DNA of 64,000 nucleotides, from NCBI GenBank assembly GCA_964251665.1, contig CAXUKO010000007.1, positions 244,716 to 308,715 on the forward strand. The letters run 5' to 3'. Shown in pieces: positions 42,283 through 51,588 of the stretch (positions within the stretch are counted from its first letter, which is position 1; each line of letters begins with the position of its first letter). This stretch comes from JBBQLG01 sp964251665. Its GTDB lineage: Bacteria; Bacteroidota; Bacteroidia; Cytophagales; Spirosomataceae. The notes below the pieces were generated by a model. It was not told the origin of the DNA, did no database searches, and was given only the letters and a program-made list of their open reading frames with translations. The translations under genes were made by a program, and so were the position numbers.

Positions 42283-44283
42283 TTATTGTTTCAACACCTT
42301 CACGGTTCGGGTCTGACCGTTGCTGGTCGTATGCAGTAAGAAAACGCCTGGCGACTGCTGCCGTAAATCAAATGTGTGCTGTTCCGTAGCCTGTGCCTGC
42401 CCGATGGCCCGATTCTCAACCAGCGCACCCCGGCTGTCGATCAGGCGCATCAGCATCGACTGGCCCTGTACACCCGTAACTTCAACGGTCAGGGCTTCCC
42501 GCGCCGGATTGCCCAGCACCGAAACCGTCAGTCCACTGGCGGCTTCATCAGCCCCTATCCGCGCCCGACCGCAAACGGCTTTCAGATCAAACCGGTAGGT
42601 TGTTACCTTCCCATTCTGGCGGGCCATCAGGGTAATTGGTTCAATATCGTAGGCATTACGGATGCCGGGCTCTACCACCTGATTGGGATTCGTGGTCCAG
42701 TTTGTAATACCGGTGGCAAAATACTCAACCGGGCTCTCATCCCCGCCCGTTGTGTGGAAGGTAAGGGCACCCGTTCGGCAGTTGTAGGTAGGCGCAATCA
42801 GCTGGAGCATGGCCGTTGACGCCGATTCTGACGCCGGTTTAGTTACGGGGCAGGCAGCCGCCAGATCGAACGCGTAGCTGACGGTCTTACCGCTTTGCGT
42901 GGCCTGAATCGTAATTACTTTGGGGTCTGCGCGCAGGCCCGGCTCTATGGTGCCGACATTATCAGTCAGTTTAGCCCGCACAATGCCCGGCGCGTTATAG
43001 GTGATCGGTGAGCCATCGCCCCCGGTCGTGATAAAGGCAATGGAACCGGTCTGGCAGTTGTACGTGGGCGCCTGTAACGTAAGGGACGTTGTCAGTGCCG
43101 ACGAACCTACTTTAACGAGCCACGGGGCGGGTGTATCCGTTGATTTTCCCGCCACATCGCCATCGGTTGAGGTCGTAGTCCCCAGTGCGAGGTAGCCGCC
43201 GTCCGGGGTGACTACTAACGCAGTCGGTCTATCACTCCCCGATCCTCCGAACGATTTTACCCAGTTTACGGCACCCTGCCGGGTTACGTTAATGAGCCGA
43301 AAATCACCCTGCCGGTCAGCAATACCGTAGAGAGCCGTAAGGGTACCGGTTGGGTCATTGGCCAGCGCTATCGACCCGACGGCTTCGCCAAACGTCACGA
43401 GGGAAGTACCGTCTTCCGGCCTGTTCGGTGCCACCGTAATCGCCTGTCCTCCACCCGCAACACCCAGCCCAACAGCGGTATACGTTCCAGCCGCCGACGG
43501 GTTAACCACTACATCGCTCAGGGCTTTCAACGTGGGGTAAGTACGCTGCCAGGTCAGCGCGTTTTGTTTATCCAACTGCAATGCCAGTCCGGTCGTGATG
43601 TCGCCGACGACCCGGCCCACCAGCAGATAGCCGCCATTGGGTGTAGTCAGCCCGCTATGAATAACCGGCGTGCCGGACTGACCGGCAACCTCGTATTTAA
43701 TGCGCCACTCGCCGGTGATGTAGCCTGCTTTAGATAGTTTGGTTAGCGCGAGATACGTTGGTCCGGCGGTAAATGTACCTACCACCAGAAAACTACCATC
43801 GGGCGAGGCAATAAGGGCATCAGCCGTGAGCCGAATAGACGGGCCAGTGTTAGCATCGCCTACTGTTTTCACCCACGCCATCGCACCGGCAGCGTTCAGT
43901 TTGGCTACATAATAGCGATTGAACATATCCTGCGCGAGCACTACAAAGCCACTGTCGGGCGTGGCTGCTACGGCTATCGATTTGCGAACCGGTACGTAGC
44001 CCGACGCACTATCACGGTAGGCACCCGGTATTTCTTTATTCCAGATAACTGTGCCCGTGGCGGACAGGCGAATCAGGTTTTTACCGGCTAAGAAAGCGTA
44101 CCCGCTGGTACTGGCCTGCACCGCCCCAACGCCGGGCGCCGTTGTTGTATCGGTGCCCTCGACTACGCGCTGCCATTGGATGGTAGTCGGCGGCACCGGT
44201 TGTGCCCAGCTACGCACGGCAATGCTCATTACCCACGTCAGTATCAACCACCGGCAAATCTGTTGAATGTACTGGTTTCTCAT
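42283..44283 (-). CDS. Secreted protein with type IX sorting domain, unknown function (666 aa)
   Basis: Starting at 44283, a signal peptide (LILTWVMSIAVRSWAQ) leads into propeller-like repeats built around phrases such as ATPDSGFVVLAQD, ASPDGSFLVVGTF, TPNGGYLLVGRVVGDI and TPDGGYLALGTTTSTDGDV (about residues 50-400). Two near-identical modules follow, LQAPTYNCQTGSIAFITTGG and LIAPTYNCRTGALTFHTTGG. The last 80 residues (SVLGNPAREALTVEVTG through TVKVLKQ) are a type A T9SS sorting domain, so the protein should be secreted or surface-attached. No catalytic motif is seen. An adhesin or matrix protein is possible, not shown. Confidence 0.82.
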   Translation of the reverse strand: MRNQYIQQICRWLILTWVMSIAVRSWAQPVPPTTIQWQRVVEGTDTTTAPGVGAVQASTSGYAFLAGKNLIRLSATGTVIWNKEIPGAYRDSASGYVPVRKSIAVAATPDSGFVVLAQDMFNRYYVAKLNAAGAMAWVKTVGDANTGPSIRLTADALIASPDGSFLVVGTFTAGPTYLALTKLSKAGYITGEWRIKYEVAGQSGTPVIHSGLTTPNGGYLLVGRVVGDITTGLALQLDKQNALTWQRTYPTLKALSDVVVNPSAAGTYTAVGLGVAGGGQAITVAPNRPEDGTSLVTFGEAVGSIALANDPTGTLTALYGIADRQGDFRLINVTRQGAVNWVKSFGGSGSDRPTALVVTPDGGYLALGTTTSTDGDVAGKSTDTPAPWLVKVGSSALTTSLTLQAPTYNCQTGSIAFITTGGDGSPITYNAPGIVRAKLTDNVGTIEPGLRADPKVITIQATQSGKTVSYAFDLAAACPVTKPASESASTAMLQLIAPTYNCRTGALTFHTTGGDESPVEYFATGITNWTTNPNQVVEPGIRNAYDIEPITLMARQNGKVTTYRFDLKAVCGRARIGADEAASGLTVSVLGNPAREALTVEVTGVQGQSMLMRLIDSRGALVENRAIGQAQATEQHTFDLRQQSPGVFLLHTTSNGQTRTVKVLKQ

Positions 44284-44522
44284 CGTATCAAGGTGTTTAC
44301 TTGAAGCTCTTTCTCTCGATTTGACTACCAATTAAGTAGAGAATGGTTAGCCGTTCTGAAGCAAATTGATTGAATGGCCTGCTGCTCAGCCGTAGCCACA
44401 AACGAATAGCCAGGTCAGGCATGTCCCTTTGGGTAACGAAACCATTTTTTTAGACTATCTCCATAACCATCAGCACGATAGCCGGTTAAAAACAACGTCA
44501 ACTCTGTAAATCTACTAATCCT
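44284..44522. promoter_or_regulatory. Divergent spacer between the T9SS protein and Gfo/Idh/MocA genes
   Basis: The 239 bases hold the promoters of two divergent genes. I found no convincing -7 TAnnTTTG match and no strong dyad; an AT-rich stretch with CCATTTTTTTAG at about 44440-44452 is the only notable feature. Confidence 0.4.
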
Positions 44523-45911
44523 ATGGATCGCTTTACCAAACTACTCAAGTCCCTGCTTGATGACCCATCGTCACCACACTCCCGCAAGGCGTTTTTAAAG
44601 TTAACCGGCCGAACGCTGGCCGTTGGGGCAACCGGTGGGCTCTTAACCAGCTACGGCCGCGACCAGCCGCCCCGCCTTCATTCCGTGAACGCAGCCCTGC
44701 CCACCGACTCCGTCCCGATTATTAAACCAGTTTCGCCACCGGCCCAGATTCCGCCCAAGGTAGACGATCCTATCGTACTCGAACCCATTCGGGGCGATGC
44801 CGACCGTCAGTCGGGGCCGACGCCATCGCCCCAACCGCCCGATCAGCGGGTAGGCTACGCCGTAGTCGGACTCGGGCATTTAGCCCTGGAAAATATTCTA
44901 CCCGCTTTTGGCCGCAGCAAGAAGTCTAAAGTGGTGGCGCTGGTCAGCGGCAACCCCCAGAAGTTGCAGAAAGTAGCGCAGCAGTACGGCGTCAAACCCC
45001 AGAACTGTTACAGCTACGACACATACGATCAGTTGAAGGACAACCCGGAAGTGCAGGTTATTTACATCGTGCTGCCCAACGCCATGCACGCCGAATACAC
45101 CATTCGGGGGGCACAGGCGGGCAAACACATCCTGAGCGAAAAGCCAATGGCGGCCTCGTCGGAGCAGGCTCAGGCCATGATCGACGCCTGTAAAAAGGCC
45201 AACCGCAAGTTGATGGTCGCTTACCGGATTCAGTATGAACCGCATAACCGGTACGTCCGCGAGTTGGTCCGGCAGAAGCAGTACGGCGCGCCCAAATTTA
45301 TTGAGATGCACAACGCTCAGGTAGAAGCCAACCCTAATCACTGGCGGCATATCCGGGCACTGGCCGGGGGCGGTTCACTGCCCGACATTGGGTTGTACTG
45401 CCTCAACACCGCCCGCTTTATTCTGGGCGAAGAGCCAACCGAAGTGTTTGCTTATCAATATAGTACGCCCGGCAATCCGCTGTTTCGGGAGGTCGAAGAA
45501 CTGATGTCGTGGCAGATGCGCTTTCCGAGCGGGGTCATCGCCAACTGCGGGTCTGATTATTTCGCGCATGAATCCCGCTGGTACCGGGTGTTGAACGAGC
45601 GCGGCTGGTTCAATATGGAGAATGCGTTTGCCTACGAAGGTCTCCAGTTAGAGCAGTCATACGCCGTGGGTCAGGCCGAAAACAGGGATGAAATCGAACT
45701 GATGGAGCGGGACCAGTTTGCGACCGAAATGGATCATTTTTCGGACTGTGTTCAGCAGGATAAGCAGCCCTTTACGCCCGGCGAAGAAGGGTTGCAGGAT
45801 CACAAAATTATGGAAGCGATCTACCAGTCGGCGCAGACAGGACTGCCGGTCAAGTTGCCGCTTATCACCAAACTCGACCCCTTCCGGGGGCCGGAGCCGC
45901 AGTTGATGTAG
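44523..45911 (+). CDS. Gfo/Idh/MocA family oxidoreductase, probably exported (462 aa)
   Basis: The N-terminus has a Tat-like segment, SRKAFLKLTGRTLAVGATGGLL, preceded by about 20 residues, then a Pro-rich spacer up to residue 115. The NAD(P)-binding start is GYAVVGLGHLALENILPAF, and the sugar-oxidoreductase motif EKPMAAS is near residue 205, with the likely catalytic region GGGSLPDIGLYCLNTARF. The C-terminal domain matches glucose-fructose oxidoreductase relatives, which keep a tightly bound NADP and work in the periplasm. In 3-keto-glycoside systems such proteins interconvert hydroxyl and keto groups. Only one Arg of the twin-Arg motif is present, so Tat export is uncertain. Confidence 0.9.
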   Translation: MDRFTKLLKSLLDDPSSPHSRKAFLKLTGRTLAVGATGGLLTSYGRDQPPRLHSVNAALPTDSVPIIKPVSPPAQIPPKVDDPIVLEPIRGDADRQSGPTPSPQPPDQRVGYAVVGLGHLALENILPAFGRSKKSKVVALVSGNPQKLQKVAQQYGVKPQNCYSYDTYDQLKDNPEVQVIYIVLPNAMHAEYTIRGAQAGKHILSEKPMAASSEQAQAMIDACKKANRKLMVAYRIQYEPHNRYVRELVRQKQYGAPKFIEMHNAQVEANPNHWRHIRALAGGGSLPDIGLYCLNTARFILGEEPTEVFAYQYSTPGNPLFREVEELMSWQMRFPSGVIANCGSDYFAHESRWYRVLNERGWFNMENAFAYEGLQLEQSYAVGQAENRDEIELMERDQFATEMDHFSDCVQQDKQPFTPGEEGLQDHKIMEAIYQSAQTGLPVKLPLITKLDPFRGPEPQLM

Positions 45912-45940
45912 GAAGGCATTATTGAGTTTTCAAGTACCAG

Positions 45941-45984
45941 GGGATAAGCAGCAAGTCAGTAGTTACCGACTTGCTGCTTATCCC
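45941..45984. terminator. Bidirectional terminator between convergent genes
   Basis: GGGATAAGCAGCAAGTC (45941-45957) pairs perfectly with 45968-45984 around ten bases. It lies between the plus-strand oxidoreductase stop (45911) and the minus-strand GH74 stop (46043). Confidence 0.8.
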
Positions 45985-46042
45985 TTTCAATCTAAAAAAA
46001 CGGCTGACTCCCGAATTTTCCGAAGACCGATCAACCCAACCC

Positions 46043-48496
46043 TCATAGTTTAACCGCCTTCACCGACGTGCTGCCACCCGACAGTTGTACCCGAATCAGG
46101 TACATACCCGCGCTCAGTCGGCTACCGGCTACACACTCGTTTTCGCCCTCCCCGGATTCCAGCCGCCGACCCAGGGCGTCGTGAATCTGGTACGTGAATT
46201 TACCAGCAGCTTTGATGGCAAACTGATGAACAGCCGGGTTTGGATACACGACGACCGGCTCTACTATAATGGTTTCCACACCCGTCACGAGGGGTGTCAA
46301 AACGGTGAGGGGGCTGCCATAGATAATGCCCCGGCCACTCGTGCCGAGGTACACCCGCCCGTAGGTACGCGGGTCAGCGGCAAAGGCGCGAATGCCGAAA
46401 AACTGGTGCTGATCGTCGTTGATGCGGGTCCAGGTGGCTCCACTATCATCGGAGCGATAGATGCCGTAGGTGCTGCCGACCGTACCGACGATGTACACAG
46501 CCGGGTATGTTTTACCGGGAACGGCTTTGCCCAGCGCGACGCGGGCAGCGGTTTTGGCACTGCTCACCTTGCTGAACGAAATGCCCGAATCCGTCGAGTG
46601 GTATAACCCGGCGGGGTTGGTTAGCCAGACATCGCCGACCACGCCAAACGTAGCGGTGAGGGTAGCGAGGTAAAGCTGATAATCGGGCACAGTGGGCAGG
46701 CCCGTTGCTTTAGCGGTGAAAGAAGCGCCCCCGTCGGTGCTGACCAGTACCTGCCCGGTCAGGCCATCATAGGCGTAGAACGTCGTGGCGTTTACCCGGT
46801 CAGCCACTGGCGTTATCCCCGCTTTGATGCCCGCAGCCCCCTTCCAGGTTGCTCCCCGGTCCGTTGAAAACGATACCGCAGCCCCACCCGGCGACCAGAC
46901 TATGGTGTTGCCATCGGCCGAAACAGCAATGGTCCCTCCTCCGTTCGTGCCGGTCGGCGCACTGGCAAAGGGCGTCCAGTTAGAGCCGCCATCGGTAGAA
47001 TAGCCCCCGTATTTTCCCGCCGAATTGTTGTAGCTGCGAACCATGTAGGTCGGCATCGACTGCGCAAAGTCAATTCCGGTTGTTGTGCCGTAGCGGGGTG
47101 AGAGCCGTCCGGCTTTGGGCGAAACGTCCAGCGTATCATGCCGAAACCCATCAATATCGCCCAGAATACTGATCAATGGGGCACCGGTGGGTGGGCTAAT
47201 CAGGCCAGTAGCCACGGTTTCTTCCAGGCCCTTATCCTGAAACAACCAGGTCACGGGCGCTCCGGCGTCGGCACCGGTCAGGTTCGTACTGCCATAGACA
47301 CCATAACCCGTTACGAACCAGGCATTGGCCGAATTGAACGGGTCGATGTCCACGTCGCCGAGCCAGTGCGGAGTCGATGTGGCCGCGTAGGGAGCCAGCG
47401 AATGATCGAAGGTGGCCCCGGCGAGCAGCGGTTTCCAGGTGACGCCATCGTCGGTGCTGCGGAACACTTCATCTTTGGGATACCAGCGGTCAATGGTACT
47501 CACCAGCATGGTGCCGGGCTTCTGCGCATCGAGCGAGATTCCGCCGTAGCCGCCCTGTCCGGTTGGTGGACTAATGTTGGTCCATTGTCCGGTGGCGGGC
47601 ACATATTTCCAGATGGCTCCGGCGGTAATGTTATTCGGGCCGGGACCGTTGCTGTAGGCCAGATACAGCATGCCGTTGGCAGCCAGCGCGGCCTGATGCG
47701 GCATCAGTGCCGGTTGACCGGCGACAGCCGCCCAGGTAGTGCCGCCATCCGTGCTTTTATAGAGCGACGGACCAGTTTGCAGCACGCCCACGTATATAGT
47801 TTTGGTAGCCGTTCCCGCCGTACCACTGCGTTTATCGAACAGCACAAATGAAATCCCACCCGAACCGATTGGGCTGTTAACTACCGGAAACGTGCTGACT
47901 TTGCTCCAGGTTGCGCCGTAATCAAGGCTTTTCCAGAGACCATCGGTGCTGCTACCCATTAGCAACGTACTGCCGAGATTGGGATCGACCTGCAACCGCT
48001 CCCCCGCCGACCGGCCGTCTTCGTTGCCGCCCAGTTTGATGGGTACGTTAGTACGCGTCCAAGTCGCACCCCGGTCGGCCGAGGCAAACACGGCACCCGT
48101 TCCGGCCCAGGACTGCGTATAAAGTCCCGCAGCCATATAAACCCGGTTTGGGCTGCCGGGGTCGGTAGCGATGCTGAGAATACCGGTATAATTTTCGTCG
48201 CTGGCACTCAGAAAATCCGTCAGGGGCATCCAGGTGGCGGTGGCTGCATCCCAGCGATAGGCACCGCCCACATCGGTACGGGCATAGACAAGGTTTTTTT
48301 CGGTTGGACTGAAGACAAGGCCACTCACAAAACCGCCCCCCCGTATCTGGACGTTTTTCCATTGATACGTCCCGGCCGTCTGCGCGAGACTCAGAGTTGG
48401 CAACAGGATTGAACAGACGCAAAGCATACCGGCCACTGCCCTGTTCAGCATTGAAACGGCGTAATTCTGTCGTTGACAGGATTGTTTACTTTTCAT
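46043..48496 (-). CDS. GH74 xyloglucanase-like protein with type IX sorting domain (817 aa)
   Basis: A signal peptide (MLCVCSILLPTLSLAQ) is followed by two seven-bladed propeller halves full of Asp-box/BNR-type turns (SADRGATWTRT, SLDYGATWSKV, STDGGTTWAAV). The GH74 opening GGGFVSGLVFSPTEKNLVYARTDVGGAYRW is intact in pieces: GFVSGLVFSP and YARTDVGGAYRW. The two catalytic aspartates are expected at Asp75 (ARTDVGG) and Asp447 (LGDIDGF). The last 75 residues (VVYPNPAVHQFAIKAAG, GMYLIRVQLSGG, VKAVKL) form a T9SS type A domain. It would cut the xyloglucan backbone at the cell surface or outside. GH74 also includes other beta-glucanases, so exact specificity is open. Confidence 0.92.
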   Translation of the reverse strand: MKSKQSCQRQNYAVSMLNRAVAGMLCVCSILLPTLSLAQTAGTYQWKNVQIRGGGFVSGLVFSPTEKNLVYARTDVGGAYRWDAATATWMPLTDFLSASDENYTGILSIATDPGSPNRVYMAAGLYTQSWAGTGAVFASADRGATWTRTNVPIKLGGNEDGRSAGERLQVDPNLGSTLLMGSSTDGLWKSLDYGATWSKVSTFPVVNSPIGSGGISFVLFDKRSGTAGTATKTIYVGVLQTGPSLYKSTDGGTTWAAVAGQPALMPHQAALAANGMLYLAYSNGPGPNNITAGAIWKYVPATGQWTNISPPTGQGGYGGISLDAQKPGTMLVSTIDRWYPKDEVFRSTDDGVTWKPLLAGATFDHSLAPYAATSTPHWLGDVDIDPFNSANAWFVTGYGVYGSTNLTGADAGAPVTWLFQDKGLEETVATGLISPPTGAPLISILGDIDGFRHDTLDVSPKAGRLSPRYGTTTGIDFAQSMPTYMVRSYNNSAGKYGGYSTDGGSNWTPFASAPTGTNGGGTIAVSADGNTIVWSPGGAAVSFSTDRGATWKGAAGIKAGITPVADRVNATTFYAYDGLTGQVLVSTDGGASFTAKATGLPTVPDYQLYLATLTATFGVVGDVWLTNPAGLYHSTDSGISFSKVSSAKTAARVALGKAVPGKTYPAVYIVGTVGSTYGIYRSDDSGATWTRINDDQHQFFGIRAFAADPRTYGRVYLGTSGRGIIYGSPLTVLTPLVTGVETIIVEPVVVYPNPAVHQFAIKAAGKFTYQIHDALGRRLESGEGENECVAGSRLSAGMYLIRVQLSGGSTSVKAVKL

Positions 48497-48802
48497 AACG
48501 GAACGGGAGTAGTGAATTGAACGGGTACGAAACGCAGGGGCAACAGACTCTTCTACTTTTCTGTTCAGGATGGCAAAAAAACCTTCTTTTTAAGGGAATT
48601 TCAGAAGTAGTTTTTTATCGTGGGACCGGCCATCCGGCCTGCCCTTTGTCATCTGCTATTTTGTCATCCTGACGGAGGAAGGATCTTAGCAATTTGGTAC
48701 CTAAGATCCTTCCTCCGTCAGGATGACAAAATAGCAGATGACAAAAAACGCACTTGTATTTAAACCGGACCGCTCAAACCTGAACAGCTTTTCACCCGGC
48801 TG
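48497..48802. other. Spacer between GH2 and GH74 genes
   Basis: These 306 bases contain the region upstream of the minus-strand GH74 gene. The AT-rich stretch at 48560-48620 may hold its promoter but gives no exact motif. Copy 6 of the TGTCATCC hairpin at 48645-48745 lies nearer the GH2 stop. No gene is visible. Confidence 0.5.
48645..48745. repeat. TGTCATCC hairpin, copy 6 (45-bp stem, extended)
   Basis: Arms 48645-48689 and 48701-48745 are perfectly complementary, loop CAATTTGGTAC. The variable five bases are CGGAG/CTCCG. The outermost part TTTGTCATCTGCTA repeats the TTTGTCA theme outside the core. It lies between two minus-strand genes; read on their strand the loop is GTACCAAATTG. Confidence 0.92.
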
Positions 48803-51562
48803 TTACCGGAAATCGAAATACAGTACGCCGGTCTGGGTATCGGTACCGCCATTGGCTGAGGCCATGTTTTTCTGGGCCTGCGGGCCGAGGTCTTCGGGTT
48901 TCTGAAACTTGGTACCAATGGCCGGAATACCGTGCATAAACGAGATATTGCCCGCCGGAAAGGGCGGTTTGGTATTGTCATTTGGTGCCCGCTTCGGGCT
49001 GGTTGGCGTCAGCATCCGCAGGGCCAGATTTTCACTACCCGACAGTACAGTAAAATCGCCCTCTTTGCTTTGAATCCGGGCACCGTAGAAATCCCGGTAG
49101 TACCCTTTAAACTCAGGATAGTCCCACTTCTCACCCGTAACGCCATCGTTGTAGGTTTTGGGCCACAAGTCGATGGTGCCGCCTTTGGTCCGGTTTTTCC
49201 AGACCCGATACGGCCCGTTACCCAGCAGCGTCATGCCCTGTACCTGATCTTCGGGGTAATCGAAAGTAATGCCCGGCATGGGTGTGTTGTTCTCCGGCCG
49301 GTACTGGTAGAATAATTTAAGCCAGCCCGAGGGGTACATGGTCCAGGTCGCTTTGAACCGGTTACGCCCGTCATAGGTCAGCTCGACTACGTGCGTACCC
49401 AGCGTATCGACATGCCGCAGCGACTTGAAATTGGCCTCACCCTCGATCAGCACCGGGCCTTTGGTCAGAGAAACGGGGCTTTTTGCGCCTTTAACCGATT
49501 CCAGCAACCCGGTTTTAGTATCCCAGACGGCCGTAACGCCACCGGCCATTAACGACAGCCGGTTGTTTTCTTCGCGGGCCGAAACGGTACCGGTGCCTGC
49601 CTGCATCAGGCGGCCAGCCAGCTGATCGGGCAGCGAAATCGGCCATGACCAGGTGAAAATCTCGCGGCCGTAGGGGTCGCGGGCGGTCAGGTAAAGCACG
49701 TCGTACTGCTGCCACGCAGTCGGGAGCGGCACGGTCAGCGTTCCGGTGGTGCGCGGTTTGATGTCGGGCGCGGTCAGACTGCCCGTCAGGGCAGTGGTAT
49801 CGGCGGGGGTCAGGCCACTGAATTTCTTGAGTTTCCAGCGAAACGTGCAGCGGTTCAGGTTGGTCTGGTCAAAGCGGTTTTCGACCGGCAGCTGCCCGTT
49901 AAACTGCGGAGTAATGAATCGTTTGGGGAAGAAGATGGGTGCCCAGAGTTCTTTGATCGTGAAAAAGCTCCCCTCCTTCTCGCGGTACGGCCCCACAATG
50001 CCATCGGCACCTGAGTTGCCACGCGTGTCCAGCCATCCCCCATCATCCGTCCGAACGACCCCCTGATCGCAGAAGTCCCACAGAAAACCACCCGCCGACA
50101 GTGGGTTGGAGCGCATCAGATTCCAGAAATCCTCCAGGCCCGCGCCGTGTCCGCCATCGTACAGACCATGCAGAAACTCGGTCGGGAAAAACACGTCATG
50201 CCCGTTAAAAAACGTATTCATGCCGTAGTTGTAATTGATGTAGTGCTTCGTGTTGGTGCCGTAACGGTTGAGCCAGGGGTGAATAACGGGGCGTTTCTGA
50301 ATATCGTAGCGGGGGTAATCGGGCACCAGATCAAAGTTAAAACCGCCCTCGTTCCCATTGGCCCACAGGACCACGCAGGGATGATTCACATCGCGCAGAA
50401 TCAGCTCTTTCACCAGTTTTCGACCTACCTGCGTGTCGTAGGGTGGGTACTGCCAGCCTGTCAGCTCGTCGATCACGAACAGCCCCAGCGAGTCGCAGGT
50501 TTCCAGAAAATGTTTGTCGGGTGGGTAGTGCGACATCCGAACGGCATTCATATTCATGTCCTTGATCAGGTTTACGTCCATCACGCTGATCTGCCGGTTC
50601 GTGGTGCGGCCGGTCGTGGGCCAGAACGTGCCCCGGTTGACACCCCGGAACATAATGTGCTGCCCATTGACGTAAATGCCATCGCGCTCCCGCAGTTCGA
50701 CGGTGCGAAACCCGAACCGGTCCGTCACGGTATGTACAACCGCCGTTTTATTCTTAAGGCTGACTGTAACCCGGTACAGATTCGGAAATTCGGGCGACCA
50801 CAGGGCCGGGCTGGCAAACTTGCCGCGCAACCGCACGACGCTGTCGGCGGGTTGTACGGTTGCCGTAATGGGTTGCCCAACCGCCTGACCCCGTTGATTC
50901 AGGATACGAGCCTCGACGGTTGCGGCCGCTGTCAGGCCGTTCGTAAACACATCCATGCTGAACGAACCGTCGGCTTTAGCGTCGATAGCCGTACGGACGA
51001 TGCGCTGTTGGGGGTACGCTTCCAGAAAAACGGGCCGGAAGATGCCGCCGAATACCCAGAAATCGGCACCGCGTTCGGCCTCGTTCACCGACTTGTTGGC
51101 CGAGATCTTACTTACCCGGACTTCCAGCAGATTCGCCTGACCCGCTTTCAGCAACGGTGTAATGTCGTAGCGAAAGCGGTAGTACGCGCCCTGATGCACC
51201 GGTCCGGCCAGTTGCCCGTTAATCTTTACTTCGGTGTCGGTCATCGACCCGTCGAAAACAATGAAAATCCGCTTCTGCTGCCAGTTCGCCGGGATGGTGA
51301 ATGCATGTCGATACAGTCCGGTTTCCAGGGAATCCTCTTTTTCGTTGCCGTAATGGTACGTACCGAATCCCTGCAACTCCCAGTTTGAGGGCACCGGAAT
51401 GGTAGTCCACTGACCGCTGTTGCGGCCCCGGGTACACTGAAAATCCCAGTTGACCGTGTCATCCTTTCCGGTGCCGGACAGGTACTTGATTTCGGTTCGC
51501 TGCGCAAACAGCGGCTGAGTCAGGAACAGGGCGAGGAAGAATCCGTAGAGCCGTTTTTTCAT
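48803..51562 (-). CDS. Glycoside hydrolase family 2, beta-galactosidase-like (919 aa)
   Basis: The start at 51562 gives a clean signal peptide, MKKRLYGFFLALFLTQPLFAQ; the frame runs ten codons further. GH2 order follows: sugar-binding jelly roll (TIPVPSNWELQGFGTYHYG), Ig-like domains, TIM barrel (FRGVNRGTFWPTTGR; MSHYPPDKHFLETCDSLGLFVIDE) and C-terminal beta-sandwich domains (MTLLGNGPYRVWKNRTKGG). The acid/base is Glu405 (NGNEGG). The nucleophile is probably the Glu of FPTEFLHGLYDGG, although this context is less usual than the SEY/SEF of other GH2. It lies 26 bases after the GH9 gene, so they form one operon acting on plant wall oligosaccharides. Confidence 0.92.
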   Translation of the reverse strand: MKKRLYGFFLALFLTQPLFAQRTEIKYLSGTGKDDTVNWDFQCTRGRNSGQWTTIPVPSNWELQGFGTYHYGNEKEDSLETGLYRHAFTIPANWQQKRIFIVFDGSMTDTEVKINGQLAGPVHQGAYYRFRYDITPLLKAGQANLLEVRVSKISANKSVNEAERGADFWVFGGIFRPVFLEAYPQQRIVRTAIDAKADGSFSMDVFTNGLTAAATVEARILNQRGQAVGQPITATVQPADSVVRLRGKFASPALWSPEFPNLYRVTVSLKNKTAVVHTVTDRFGFRTVELRERDGIYVNGQHIMFRGVNRGTFWPTTGRTTNRQISVMDVNLIKDMNMNAVRMSHYPPDKHFLETCDSLGLFVIDELTGWQYPPYDTQVGRKLVKELILRDVNHPCVVLWANGNEGGFNFDLVPDYPRYDIQKRPVIHPWLNRYGTNTKHYINYNYGMNTFFNGHDVFFPTEFLHGLYDGGHGAGLEDFWNLMRSNPLSAGGFLWDFCDQGVVRTDDGGWLDTRGNSGADGIVGPYREKEGSFFTIKELWAPIFFPKRFITPQFNGQLPVENRFDQTNLNRCTFRWKLKKFSGLTPADTTALTGSLTAPDIKPRTTGTLTVPLPTAWQQYDVLYLTARDPYGREIFTWSWPISLPDQLAGRLMQAGTGTVSAREENNRLSLMAGGVTAVWDTKTGLLESVKGAKSPVSLTKGPVLIEGEANFKSLRHVDTLGTHVVELTYDGRNRFKATWTMYPSGWLKLFYQYRPENNTPMPGITFDYPEDQVQGMTLLGNGPYRVWKNRTKGGTIDLWPKTYNDGVTGEKWDYPEFKGYYRDFYGARIQSKEGDFTVLSGSENLALRMLTPTSPKRAPNDNTKPPFPAGNISFMHGIPAIGTKFQKPEDLGPQAQKNMASANGGTDTQTGVLYFDFR

Positions 51563-51588
51563 GAAAAATAGACGAGTAAGGGTTAAGT

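Noticed and set aside
16772..48745. CRISPR array from the recurring TGTCATCC repeats
   Set aside because: The copies are kilobases apart, are palindromes with small loops, and no cas gene is present.
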